DNA of 64,000 bases, taken from the NCBI RefSeq assembly GCF_014841565.1, contig NZ_JACYUD010000005.1, forward strand, positions 62,001 through 126,000, read 5' to 3'. The DNA is from Rhizobium sp. CFBP 8762 (GTDB lineage: Bacteria > Pseudomonadota > Alphaproteobacteria > Rhizobiales > Rhizobiaceae). The notes beneath the pieces were generated by a model. The model was given only the letters and a program-made list of their open reading frames with translations. It ran no database searches and was not told where the DNA came from. This document shows positions 9,112-17,270 of this stretch, piece by piece. The translations under genes were made by a program, and so were the position numbers. Numbering within the stretch: position 1 is the stretch's first letter; every line of letters starts with the position of its first letter.

Positions 9112-10248
9112 TCACGCTCCCGAATTTTGCGGCTGAGGGGCAAGCGACGATGAGCGACGGCGCGCCAACAGACGCGAAATGGCAGGGCGGAACATATTTT
9201 CCAGCGCACCCGCAAACAGGATTACCAGACCTTGAATGATGACAATCATGTCACGCGAAATGGCTGGCATTTCAAACGCGATTTCCGCGCCGCCCTGATA
9301 CAGCATCCCAAACAGTATGGCGGCAGGAATAATACCCGCTGGATGCGAACGTCCCATAAGCGCGACCGCGATGCCGACGAAACCTGCGCCCTGTACGAAA
9401 TCCAGCTGCATGCGAAACTGTTCACCCATGATCGGGTTCAGAGCCATCATGCCCGCCAGTGCGCCGGATAGCATCATGACGATGATGGTGATGCGCGCTT
9501 CGCTGATACCGGCATAGCGGGCGGCACCGGGGCTATGGCCCATGGTGCGCATTTCATAGCCAAAGCGTGTGCGCCAGATCAGCACCCACACGCCGAATGC
9601 GGCCAGAAGGGCCAGCAGGAAGGAGATATTGAACGGGGCAGTGCCGATATTCATCCCGAATATCGACAGCAGCCAATCCAGCTTGGGCAACTGTCCGCCC
9701 TCGGCAAAGGTGCGGGTTTGCGGGGCCATAGAGCCCATGGGCTTCAACACCCGCGTCAGCAGATAGATCATCACGCTGGATGCGATGAAGTTGAACATAA
9801 TGGTGGTGATGACGATGTGGCTGCCGCGCCTGGCCTGTAGCCAACCGGGCAGAAACGCCCAAAGGGCGCCGAAAAACGCCGATCCGAGGATCGCAAGCGG
9901 GAAAACCACGTACCATGGCGCAATGCGGTCCAGCCACAGACAGGCGAGCGCCACGCCAATGCCGCCAATATAGGCCTGACCTTCACTGCCGATGTTGAAC
10001 AGGCCCGCATGGAAGGCGACGGCAACCGACAGGCCGGTGAAGATGAAGGTCGTGGCGTAATAGAGTGTAAAGCCGATATACTCGCCCCGCCCGAAAGCAC
10101 CATTGATCATATGATAGGCCGCGTTCAGCGGGTTTTCGCCCACCAGCAGCACCACCAGACCGGCGACCAGAAAGGCGACGATAAGGTTGATGAGCGGAAT
10201 GAGACCGTATTCGGCCCAGCCGGGAAGTTTGGCGTAAGGATTGCTCAT
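9112..10248 (-). CDS. Nucleoside ABC transporter permease (first permease)
   Basis: A 378-residue polytopic membrane protein with the conserved FHAGLFNIGSEGQAYIGG loop of BmpB/YufP-type permeases and about ten hydrophobic segments. The start ATG overlaps the ATPase stop (ATGA, 10245-10248) and its stop region overlaps the next permease, so the three are one coupled transcript. It forms the heterodimeric membrane channel of the nucleoside importer with the 8135-9106 product. Confidence 0.93.
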   Translation of the reverse strand: MSNPYAKLPGWAEYGLIPLINLIVAFLVAGLVVLLVGENPLNAAYHMINGAFGRGEYIGFTLYYATTFIFTGLSVAVAFHAGLFNIGSEGQAYIGGIGVALACLWLDRIAPWYVVFPLAILGSAFFGALWAFLPGWLQARRGSHIVITTIMFNFIASSVMIYLLTRVLKPMGSMAPQTRTFAEGGQLPKLDWLLSIFGMNIGTAPFNISFLLALLAAFGVWVLIWRTRFGYEMRTMGHSPGAARYAGISEARITIIVMMLSGALAGMMALNPIMGEQFRMQLDFVQGAGFVGIAVALMGRSHPAGIIPAAILFGMLYQGGAEIAFEMPAISRDMIVIIQGLVILFAGALENMFRPAISRLLARRRSSSLAPQPQNSGA

Positions 10249-11792
10249 GGCGCGGTCCGCTCTTTAGGACTCTGGTCGGCTTCAACCCCGGCCATCAGCA
10301 GGCCGAGTTCCTGTTCGGTGGCGTCAGACGAGCGCTCGCCCACCACGCGCCCTGCAAACATCACAAGAATACGGTCGGACAGTGCGCGGATTTCATCCAG
10401 TTCGACCGAGACCAGAAGCACGGCCTTGCCTGCATCGCGCATTTCCACAATGCGGCGATGAATGAATTCGATAGCGCCAACATCCACGCCGCGTGTGGGC
10501 TGGCCGATGATCAGCACATCGGGGTTCCGCTCCATCTCCCGCGCCAGCACGATTTTCTGCTGGTTGCCCCCGGAAAAGTTGGCGGTTTTCAGGCGCGTAT
10601 CGGCAGGGCGAATGTCATACTGGCTGATCTTGTCGGCGGCATCCTTGCGGATGGCATCCACATTCAGGAAAGGGCCGTTCAGATAGCGCTGATCCCGATG
10701 GTAACCGAGAATGAAGTTTTCGCTCTCTTCAAATTTCAGCACAAGGCCCACATGGTGCCGGTCTTCCGGCACATGGGCAAGGCCGCGTTTGCGCAGTTCC
10801 GCCGGATCTGCAACACCTGTCACATCCACTGTGCTGCCATTGAGAGACACAGTGCCAGAGGCGGCCTTGCGAATGCCGGACATGGCTTCCAGAAGCTCGG
10901 ACTGGCCATTGCCCGCTACCCCGGCAATGCCGACGATTTCGCCAGCCCGCAGAGTGAGCGAGACATTGTCCACCATCGTCACGCCCCGGCTGTCGCGCAC
11001 GGTGAGGTTGGCAACCGTCATTTTGACCGCGCCGGGAACGGCAGGTGTCTTGTCCACGCGTAACAGCACGCGTCGGCCCACCATCAGTTCCGCCAGTTCC
11101 TCCACCGAGGTTTCAGAGGTCTTGCGTGTCGCCACCATTTCACCACGGCGCATGACCGAGACGTTATCGGTTATTGCCATGATTTCGCGCAGCTTATGGG
11201 TGATGAGAATAACGGTCTTGCCCTCGTCGCGCAGCCGCCCGAGAATGCGAAACAGGTGGTCGGCTTCCGGTGGGGTCAGCACGCCAGTGGGCTCGTCCAG
11301 AATCAGGATATCGGCTTTGCGATAAAGGCTTTTCAGAATTTCCACACGCTGTTGCAGGCCCACGGGTAGGTCTTCAATCAACGCATCCGGGTTGACCTCC
11401 AGCGCATACTCCCGTTCCAGCCGCTTCAACTCGGCGCGTGCCTTGGAAATACTGGTGTTAAGGATCTGGCTGTCTTCTGCACCGAGCATAATGTTTTCCA
11501 GCACGGTGAAATTTTCGACCAGCATGAAGTGCTGGTGCACCATGCCGATACCATGGCCAATGGCTGCGTTGGTATCACGTATGGTGACGGGTTTGCCATC
11601 CACCAGAATCTCACCGCTATCGGCCTGATAGAAGCCGTACAGAATGGACATAAGCGTGGATTTGCCTGCACCATTTTCGCCGATAATGCCGTGGATGGTT
11701 CCCTTTTGCACCGCCAGATTGATATTCCGGTTGGCGCGCACGGACCCGAAGCTTTTTTCGATGCCTTTGAGTTCAATGGCAGTGCCGTGCAT
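10245..11792 (-). CDS. Nucleoside ABC transporter ATP-binding protein (duplicated ATPase)
   Basis: A 515-residue protein with two ABC domains. Domain 1 has Walker A GENGAGKST (about 37-45), a Q-loop MVHQHFM, a degenerate signature LPVGLQQRVEIL, and Walker B ILILDEPTGVL. Domain 2 has a degenerate Walker A (GVAGNGQSELL) and a good signature NFSGGNQQKIVLAREM. This asymmetric double-ATPase layout is that of ribose- and BMP-type nucleoside importers. It energises the two permeases encoded immediately downstream. The slyX gene lies on the opposite strand between this gene and the binding-protein gene. Confidence 0.94.
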   Translation of the reverse strand: MHGTAIELKGIEKSFGSVRANRNINLAVQKGTIHGIIGENGAGKSTLMSILYGFYQADSGEILVDGKPVTIRDTNAAIGHGIGMVHQHFMLVENFTVLENIMLGAEDSQILNTSISKARAELKRLEREYALEVNPDALIEDLPVGLQQRVEILKSLYRKADILILDEPTGVLTPPEADHLFRILGRLRDEGKTVILITHKLREIMAITDNVSVMRRGEMVATRKTSETSVEELAELMVGRRVLLRVDKTPAVPGAVKMTVANLTVRDSRGVTMVDNVSLTLRAGEIVGIAGVAGNGQSELLEAMSGIRKAASGTVSLNGSTVDVTGVADPAELRKRGLAHVPEDRHHVGLVLKFEESENFILGYHRDQRYLNGPFLNVDAIRKDAADKISQYDIRPADTRLKTANFSGGNQQKIVLAREMERNPDVLIIGQPTRGVDVGAIEFIHRRIVEMRDAGKAVLLVSVELDEIRALSDRILVMFAGRVVGERSSDATEQELGLLMAGVEADQSPKERTAP

Positions 11793-11888
11793 GATATCCC
11801 GCTTTTATCATTTTTGTATTTCGGGTTTATCACCAAAATCGAATGGCGTAATCCCCTCTTACTGGGTTGCTCTTCAAAGGAGAATTTT

Positions 11889-12101
11889 GTGGCAAGTCAA
11901 GATGAGTACCGTATCATTCGGCTGGAAGAAACTATTGCCCACCAGAGCGGTGTAATTGAAGAGCTTTCCGATCAGTTGGCCGAGCAATGGAAAGTGGTCG
12001 AGCGGATGCGCACAAAGCTGGACATGCTGGCCGAGCGCTTTTCGACTCTGGAAGAACAGGGGTTGGAAGCACCAGCCATTACCCGCCCCCCGCATTATTA
12101 A
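11889..12101 (+). CDS. slyX: SlyX family protein
   Basis: A 70-residue protein with a GTG start and a strong AAAGGAG six bases upstream. It is a predicted coiled coil (RIIRLEETIAHQSGVIEELSDQLAEQW) with the typical SlyX ending of PPHY. The biochemical role of SlyX is not known. It is the only plus-strand gene between 4850 and 14500 and splits the minus-strand nucleoside importer operon between the binding protein and the ATPase. Confidence 0.9.
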   Translation: MASQDEYRIIRLEETIAHQSGVIEELSDQLAEQWKVVERMRTKLDMLAERFSTLEEQGLEAPAITRPPHY

Positions 12102-12104
12102 AGA

Positions 12105-12131
12105 AAAGCGGCGGGTGATGCCCGCCGCTTT
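12105..12131. terminator. Bidirectional terminator between slyX and the BMP gene
   Basis: A perfect 11-bp stem (AAAGCGGCGGG / CCCGCCGCTTT) with a five-base loop lies four bases after the slyX stop and eight bases after the convergent BMP gene stop. T-rich sequence follows on the minus strand; the plus-side T run is short. Confidence 0.75.
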
Positions 12132-12139
12132 AACGATGC

Positions 12140-13126
12140 TTAGTAAGGGCAGGCTTCATCCGACATATAGTCGTGAACGACCAGTGAGCCATCGAGAATG
12201 GCAGCCTTTGCCTTGTCGGCGGCAGCAATCATCTCCGGTGTCAGCAGGGCCTTGTTGTTGTCGTCAACGGCGTAGCCGACACCTTCCTCCTTCAGGCCGA
12301 GGTTGGACGGGCCAAAGGTGAACTTGTCGTCTTTTGCGTCCATGAACGCCTGATAGACGGCAACGTCTACACGCTTGACCATGGAGGTCAGCACCTTGCC
12401 GGGAAACAGGTTGTTCTGGTTGGAGTCCACGCCGATGCCGAGCTTACCCGCATCAGCGGCTGCCTGCAGGACACCCACACCGGTGCCACCAGCGGCATGA
12501 TAGACCACGTCCGAACCCTGATCCATCTGCGACTTGGCGATTTCGCCACCCTTGACCGGGTCGTTCCAGGCGTCTGGGGTGCTACCGGTGTAGGCTTCCA
12601 AAACCTTTGCCCCGGAGGCCTTCGCGCCACCGACATAGCCGCAGGCGAATTTGTGTATCAGCGGAACATCCATACCGCCGACGAAGCTGACGGTCTTGTT
12701 CTTGGACGCCATGGCGGCCAGAACACCGACGATGTAGGAGCCTTCCTGCTCCTTGAACACGATGGACTTCACGTTCGGCTTGTCGAGAACCATGTCGATA
12801 ACGGCAAATTTTGTATCCGGAAATTCGGCTGACACCTTCTCCAAAGCGGCTTCCCAGCTGAAGCTGGCCATTACGATCGGGTTGTTGCCATCCTGCGCAA
12901 AGCGGCGCAGCGCCTGCTCGCGCTGGGCATCGTTGGCGATTTCAAATTCACGGTATTCAATACCGGTTTCCTTCTTGAATCGCTCCGCGCCATTGTAGGC
13001 CGCCTCGTTGAACGACTTGTCGAACTTACCGCCGAGATCGTAAATGATCGCGGGCTTGATATCCGCCGCAAAGGCTGTGGCCGACAGAGCAGCCGTCGCA
13101 AACAGTGTGAGGATGGTTTTCTTCAT
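12140..13126 (-). CDS. BMP-family nucleoside-binding protein of the ABC importer
   Basis: A 328-residue protein with a Sec signal peptide (MKKTILTLFATAALSATAFA/AD), then the BMP (PnrA-like) fold: IIYDLGGKFDKSFNEAAYNG at the N-terminus, SFVGGMDVPLIHKFACGY in the middle, and VVYHAAGGTGVGVL. There is no lipobox, so it is a soluble periplasmic protein as in most Gram-negative members. It would deliver nucleosides to the permeases encoded downstream on the same strand (10245-8135). A gap of 347 bases holding slyX on the other strand separates it from the ATPase gene, so it may have its own terminator and be made in excess. Confidence 0.93.
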   Translation of the reverse strand: MKKTILTLFATAALSATAFAADIKPAIIYDLGGKFDKSFNEAAYNGAERFKKETGIEYREFEIANDAQREQALRRFAQDGNNPIVMASFSWEAALEKVSAEFPDTKFAVIDMVLDKPNVKSIVFKEQEGSYIVGVLAAMASKNKTVSFVGGMDVPLIHKFACGYVGGAKASGAKVLEAYTGSTPDAWNDPVKGGEIAKSQMDQGSDVVYHAAGGTGVGVLQAAADAGKLGIGVDSNQNNLFPGKVLTSMVKRVDVAVYQAFMDAKDDKFTFGPSNLGLKEEGVGYAVDDNNKALLTPEMIAAADKAKAAILDGSLVVHDYMSDEACPY

Positions 13127-13148
13127 GGATAAAGCCTTTGGTTGATAC

Positions 13149-13177
13149 GGACCCTGGAGACATGCCGCACTCCGGTC
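13149..13177 (-). promoter_or_regulatory. Hairpin in the 5' leader of the BMP gene
   Basis: Read on the minus strand, GACCGGAG and CTCCAGGGTC can pair with one or two bulges around a ten-base loop, 23 bases upstream of the BMP start. I do not recognise a known riboswitch. It could control translation of the nucleoside-binding protein or be chance. Confidence 0.3.
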
Positions 13178-13236
13178 ATCTATCCTTGCATGGCTTCAAG
13201 CAAAATTCATCCAAAATTTTAGGCGTGGTTAAGAAT

Positions 13237-13264
13237 GCTAAACCGGCCAAATGGCCGGTTTAGC
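13237..13264 (-). terminator. Probable msrA terminator hairpin
   Basis: A perfect 12-bp stem (GCTAAACCGGCC / GGCCGGTTTAGC) with loop AAAT, 12 bases after the msrA stop on the minus strand. The run of T after it is weak (ATTCTTAACC), so a role in mRNA 3' protection is also possible. Confidence 0.6.
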
Positions 13265-13275
13265 AAAGGTGTCAT

Positions 13276-13926
13276 TCAGCCGATCGGGCAACTCACGCCC
13301 GTGCCTTTCAACCCACAATAGCCGCCAGGGTTTTTGGCCAGATATTGCTGATGCTCGGCCTCCGCGAAGTAGAATTCGCTGGCTGGTTCGATCTCGGTGG
13401 TGATTTTTTCCCCGTGACCGGCGAAATCCAGCGCCTGTTGGAACGAATCGCGCGCAGCCTCCGCTTCCGACAATTGCTCGTCGTCATAGGTGTAAATTGC
13501 CGAACGGTAGGTGGTGCCCACGTCATTGCCCTGCCGCATACCCTGCGTGGGGTCGTGCTCTTCAAAGAAAGTTTTCAACAGTTTTGACAGGGGTGCGACA
13601 TCAGGATTGTAGACCACCAGCACCACTTCCGTGTGGCCGGTCAGGCCCGTGGTCGTTTCCCGGTACGTTGGGTTGGGTGTTATGCCACCCGCAAAGCCCA
13701 CGGCAGTGACATACACGCCGGGTATCTGCCAGAACAGGCGCTCCGCGCCCCAGAAACAACCCATGCCCAAGAGAATGGATTTTGTGCCGGCCGGGTAGGG
13801 TCCTTTCAAGGACTTGCCATTGACATAATGGGTCTTTGCCGTCTCGAGCGCGGTTGCGCGTCCGGGAAGCGCATTCTCCGTAGTTGGCTTGGCCGTCTTC
13901 TTGTGAAACAGTTCATTGAGAAACAT
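13276..13926 (-). CDS. msrA: Peptide-methionine (S)-S-oxide reductase MsrA
   Basis: A 216-residue enzyme that repairs oxidised methionine. The catalytic motif [13 protein letters not shown] is present at about residues 55-67, with the nucleophilic cysteine in [17 protein letters not shown] at the C-terminus supplies candidate resolving cysteines. The N-terminal 45 residues before the core are longer than in minimal MsrA proteins but common in rhizobial ones. There is no signal peptide, so it acts in the cytosol. It stands alone, with its own hairpin downstream. Confidence 0.95.
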   Translation of the reverse strand: MFLNELFHKKTAKPTTENALPGRATALETAKTHYVNGKSLKGPYPAGTKSILLGMGCFWGAERLFWQIPGVYVTAVGFAGGITPNPTYRETTTGLTGHTEVVLVVYNPDVAPLSKLLKTFFEEHDPTQGMRQGNDVGTTYRSAIYTYDDEQLSEAEAARDSFQQALDFAGHGEKITTEIEPASEFYFAEAEHQQYLAKNPGGYCGLKGTGVSCPIG

Positions 13927-13983
13927 CGCGAACTCCTATGAATACTTATTGATTTCGGGCCGGTCTTCGGGCCGGTACGATGT

Positions 13984-14304
13984 TCAGGAAAGAGCAAGGC
14001 CGCGACTGCGCGATCTGCTCTGATACCCAAAAACCCAGAACAACAATGCGACCATTGCAAACACGGCAAAGGCCGGTTGCGACAGGATCCACGCAAAAAC
14101 CGTGTCATAGAGGAATGACGGGAGGCTTTGTTCCAGTGTCTGGGCAGTGGCCTGAAAGCTTGCGGGGCTCAACGTGCTCCAGCCTGCTTGCAGGGATGTC
14201 AATGTCGGCTCTGACGCCGCAACCGATTGAATGTCATCCACCGATGCTGCCAGGATTGCGACAATCAACGCCAGAAAACTGGCCAGTTTAAACAGGAACC
14301 GCAT
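13984..14304 (-). CDS. Small membrane protein of unknown function
   Basis: A 106-residue protein with an N-terminal hydrophobic segment (FKLASFLALIVAILAASV) that could be a signal peptide or anchor, a polar middle of about 50 residues, and a second membrane helix (FAVFAMVALLFWVFGY) followed by a basic tail (QSRSRSRG). I cannot assign a function. It is a plausible real gene because of its orderly composition and its ATG, and it lies between msrA and tRNA-Ser. A helical hairpin with the middle part in the periplasm is the simplest topology. Confidence 0.65.
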   Translation of the reverse strand: MRFLFKLASFLALIVAILAASVDDIQSVAASEPTLTSLQAGWSTLSPASFQATAQTLEQSLPSFLYDTVFAWILSQPAFAVFAMVALLFWVFGYQSRSRSRGLALS

Positions 14305-14526
14305 GACGTTCTCCGCGAAACAGCCGGTTTATCACTCCTGTCTCGATAAATAGTTGCTGTGATAGCCAACGACAATGTGCGTTCAGCGAAGTTATTGTCA
14401 GCGAACGCAAAAAACTTGCGCAATACAGGTTGATCAAGCGCGGATGATCGGTATATATCGCGCCGGTCTGCTGGTTCGAACCGAGCCGCAGCTATCGCCG
14501 GAAGCAACCACCGGCGATTGGCGTCA

Positions 14527-14616
14527 GGACAGGTGGCCGAGTGGTTGAAGGCGCACGCCTGGAAAGTGTGTATACGTGAAAGCGTATCGCGGGTTCGAAT
14601 CCCGCTCTGTCCGCCA
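14527..14616 (+). tRNA. tRNA-Ser (anticodon GGA)
   Basis: A 90-base cloverleaf with a long variable arm (about GTGTATACGTGAAAGCGTATC), as expected for serine. The D region reads GGCCGAGTGGTTGAAGGC, the anticodon loop CTGGAAA gives GGA (reads UCC and UCU), the T loop is GGTTCGAATCC, and the 3' CCA is encoded. Confidence 0.96.
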
Positions 14617-14859
14617 GTCTGTCCGTCACAGCCTTCAGTTGCTATCCTATTGCCTTGTTCTGCCATGAATGGAAAACCCCATCGGGATTTTTCCGAAACT
14701 TTGCAACCGGTGAAGACCGAGCTTGTCGACGAGGGTGGCCGTTGTCAGGCAGCAGTCGCTGAGGCCGCAATAGCAATCATGGGCGGCCTGAGCGTTGCTG
14801 GTGACAAACCGCCGCTCGATACTTTGCGGTATCAGACTCTGTGGTGCGGGATGCGTGGA

Positions 14860-15190
14860 GCAGGTTTTTGGCGCTGTTATGGGGGCAGCGGACGCAAGGA
14901 TCATTTCGTCCGTGGGCGTCAGGAAAAGATCGATGATCTCAAGCGTGCTAACGTAAGCGTAGATGATGGTGTGCAGGTTGGGATAGGCGATGGGGCTGAG
15001 TAAGGCCCCTTCCAAATTCGGTCAAAATCCGTCGTTCTTCGATCCCGTTGAACAGATCTGCTTCCGCAACATCTGCCTCACTGGCCTGACGGTGAATGGC
15101 CAAGAAGATCGGATCGTCTGACCGGCGTATTGTTTCCGGCAACGCCATGCCGCAGCCGAGAATGCCGATATCGCAATAGGGTTTTGTCAT
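14860..15190 (-). pseudogene. Remnant of a KASIII (FabH)-like ketoacyl synthase gene
   Basis: The frame opening at ATG 15190, 17 bases after the TPP-enzyme stop, reads like the start of a KASIII-family protein: IGILGCGMALPETIRRSDD, then ADLFNGIEERRIL. It goes out of frame at about 15010, and a second frame continues with NLHTIIYAYVSTLEIIDLF, a FabH-like segment expected roughly 40 residues further on in an intact protein. After about 14860 I see no convincing match. It therefore looks like a decayed gene with a frameshift and internal loss. Its partner was probably the upstream TPP enzyme. The family call is by motif memory and is uncertain. Confidence 0.4.
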
Positions 15191-15207
15191 CTGTGCACTC
15201 TGTTCGT

Positions 15208-16887
15208 TCAGGATGTCTGTGCATCGTCTGCGGAGAAGTACTTTTTCAACATGCCAACACGACGCAGGAGGATTGTTGGAACCTCTTCGAGATCGACATG
15301 AGCATCGATCACGTACGGGCAATTTGCCTGCCTCGCGTCAAGGAAAGCAGTCTCGAACTCATCGAGGGTGCGCACCGTTTTGCCCCTGGCACCCAGAGAC
15401 CTTGCAAATTCAGCGAAATCGACTCGGGTTTCAAACTGGCTGAAGATCAGTGTTTCCCCATTGTAGACCATTCCGTGGCCCGAATTGTTCAGGATGATCC
15501 AGATCACTGCGATACCGTATTCCACTGCTGTATGGACCTCGGTGCCCGTCATCAGAAACGCGCCATCTCCCACCAGTGCCACGACCGTTTTATCCGGTGC
15601 CGCAAGTTTTCCGCCAATAGCAGCGGCTACGGCATGCCCCATCGTTCCCATGCCGATGCCTACGTGGTACGTGCCGGGCGCGGCCTGAAAGAAATCAGCC
15701 GACCAGCTAATGCAATTTCCGATATCGACGAACAGGATCGTCGAGTCCTCGGCCATTTCCGATAGGCTGGCTGCCACTGTCTGGGGTTTGAGGACAGGAG
15801 CATCGCCTTGTAGTGTGCGCGCACTCCGGACCGTGTTGATCCGTGCGGGCCATTTCGGTTCGGCTTTGCCTGCGCCCACAAGCTCCGTCAAGTTGGATAG
15901 AGCAAGGCTGGTGTCACCGACCAGCGCCACGTCCGGGATATAGCTTTTTCCCAGTTCTGTCGGATCGATATCAAGATGAATGAAGGTGCGCCCTTTGCGC
16001 AGGGCCGGGTTCCATCCGCTGGTTTGCCATTCGCCCAGACTGGAGCCAACGACAAACAGAACATCCGGCTCGGGACCTAAAAGCGTGTCATCGGCGATCT
16101 GACTGACCGCCATGCCGAAAACACCGAGGGAAAGGGGTGCTGTTCGGGAAACGTGCCCTTTCCCTTCAATGTCGTTGCCACCCAATGCTTCCGCAAGGTC
16201 CTGCAAAGGTTGCCATGCACGGGACAGATTGATGCCATGACCGGCCAAAATGACCGGACGGCGCGCTTGGCGTAACAGGCGCGCAGCGGTTTGGAGCTTT
16301 TCTGCGTCAGGCAACCAGCGTTCACCGATCTCCTGTTCAAATGTGTCGTCGGTATCGTCCTCAGCCACACCTTTCAGCACATCGGCGGGAAGGCAGAGAT
16401 GAACCGTTCCCTTGCGTCCACAAAGGGCGTGTCGCAGAGCCATCTTCATATATTGTCTGGTGAGCTCGGACCCCGGAAGCATGGCCGAATAATTCGTGAT
16501 GCTTTTGAACATGCCGACAATATCCGGCGTGCGGAGCGCACCGCTGCCTTCCTGAAGTGACCCTTTGCCAAACACTTTCTGTGAAACCTGGCCCGTCATC
16601 AGCAGAATGGGTGAGGAGTCCGCGTGCGCGGTCATCATAGCGGTGACAGAGTTTGTGGCACCGGGACCTGAGGTCGCAAAAGTGACGCCAATCTTGCCGC
16701 TGACACGCGCATAGCCGTCTGCCATCATGACAGCGCCTTGCTCATGTTTGGCAAGAACCGTTTTCAGTTTGCTTTGATCGAACTCCACCACCAACGGAAC
16801 GATTGGGCCACCTGATATGCCAAATACGTGGGTTACGTTCAAAGACTCGATCATGCGTGTGATGACGGAAACACAAGTTCTGGGCAA
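15208..16887 (-). CDS. Thiamine-diphosphate enzyme, acetolactate synthase-like
   Basis: A 559-residue protein with the three-domain layout of the POX/ALS family. The catalytic glutamate is in AKHEQGAVMMADGYAR (about 43-58), FATSGPGATN follows, and the ThDP/Mg motif GDGAFLMTGTEVHTA lies near residues 440-455 with the asparagine pair ILNN after it. The TTG start is supported by AGGAGG six bases upstream. It is not obviously the biosynthetic IlvB: no small subunit gene is adjacent, and instead a KASIII-like gene remnant follows 17 bases downstream. An acyloin- or 2-hydroxyketone-forming ligase is one possibility, but the substrate is unknown. Confidence 0.8.
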   Translation of the reverse strand: MPRTCVSVITRMIESLNVTHVFGISGGPIVPLVVEFDQSKLKTVLAKHEQGAVMMADGYARVSGKIGVTFATSGPGATNSVTAMMTAHADSSPILLMTGQVSQKVFGKGSLQEGSGALRTPDIVGMFKSITNYSAMLPGSELTRQYMKMALRHALCGRKGTVHLCLPADVLKGVAEDDTDDTFEQEIGERWLPDAEKLQTAARLLRQARRPVILAGHGINLSRAWQPLQDLAEALGGNDIEGKGHVSRTAPLSLGVFGMAVSQIADDTLLGPEPDVLFVVGSSLGEWQTSGWNPALRKGRTFIHLDIDPTELGKSYIPDVALVGDTSLALSNLTELVGAGKAEPKWPARINTVRSARTLQGDAPVLKPQTVAASLSEMAEDSTILFVDIGNCISWSADFFQAAPGTYHVGIGMGTMGHAVAAAIGGKLAAPDKTVVALVGDGAFLMTGTEVHTAVEYGIAVIWIILNNSGHGMVYNGETLIFSQFETRVDFAEFARSLGARGKTVRTLDEFETAFLDARQANCPYVIDAHVDLEEVPTILLRRVGMLKKYFSADDAQTS

Positions 16888-17270
16888 AGCTACCTCCTGA
16901 TCATCTTGGTATTTAATACTTAAGATAGCAGGAATCGATTCTATGCAATTATAAGTTATGTAATAATTTCATGAAATATCGCTATTGTTTTTTCGCAGAA
17001 TTGATCTTGCAGTCCGCTGCAGGTGTGAGCAACGTCAAAGCAAGATGCAGTTCCGTATTGTTCAAGACTGGTCCTAACGCTTCTTACTGTTAAGGCCAGC
17101 TGTCGCAACTCTCACTAAATCGTAAGGGGAATTGCTATGGACCCCGAGATTCTCAACCCTAATCGCTAATCGGTGGTTTACTATCCACGGTTATGGCCTA
17201 CCTCAAATCCTTGAGGGCGGGTCAACGGGCTTGGAACAGAGCGTTCGACCCTTATGGCGCAGGTGGCCGC
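16888..17270. other. Divergent intergenic region with a tiny reading frame
   Basis: This stretch separates the TPP enzyme (minus) from the diguanylate cyclase (plus) and must hold both promoters; the part near 16900-17000 is A+T-rich. At 17137-17169 a ten-codon frame (MDPEILNPNR, stop) is preceded by AAGGGGA at good spacing. No tRNA, repeat or longer gene is seen. The in-frame ATG at 17193 is an alternative start for the cyclase. Confidence 0.5.

Noticed and set aside
14527-14616. tRNA-Ser as attachment site of an integrated element
   Set aside because: No integrase and no second copy of the tRNA 3' end were noticed in the window.
15208-16887. Biosynthetic acetolactate synthase IlvB
   Set aside because: No ilvH-type small subunit follows and the genomic partner is a KASIII-like remnant, so only the family, not the IlvB role, is called.
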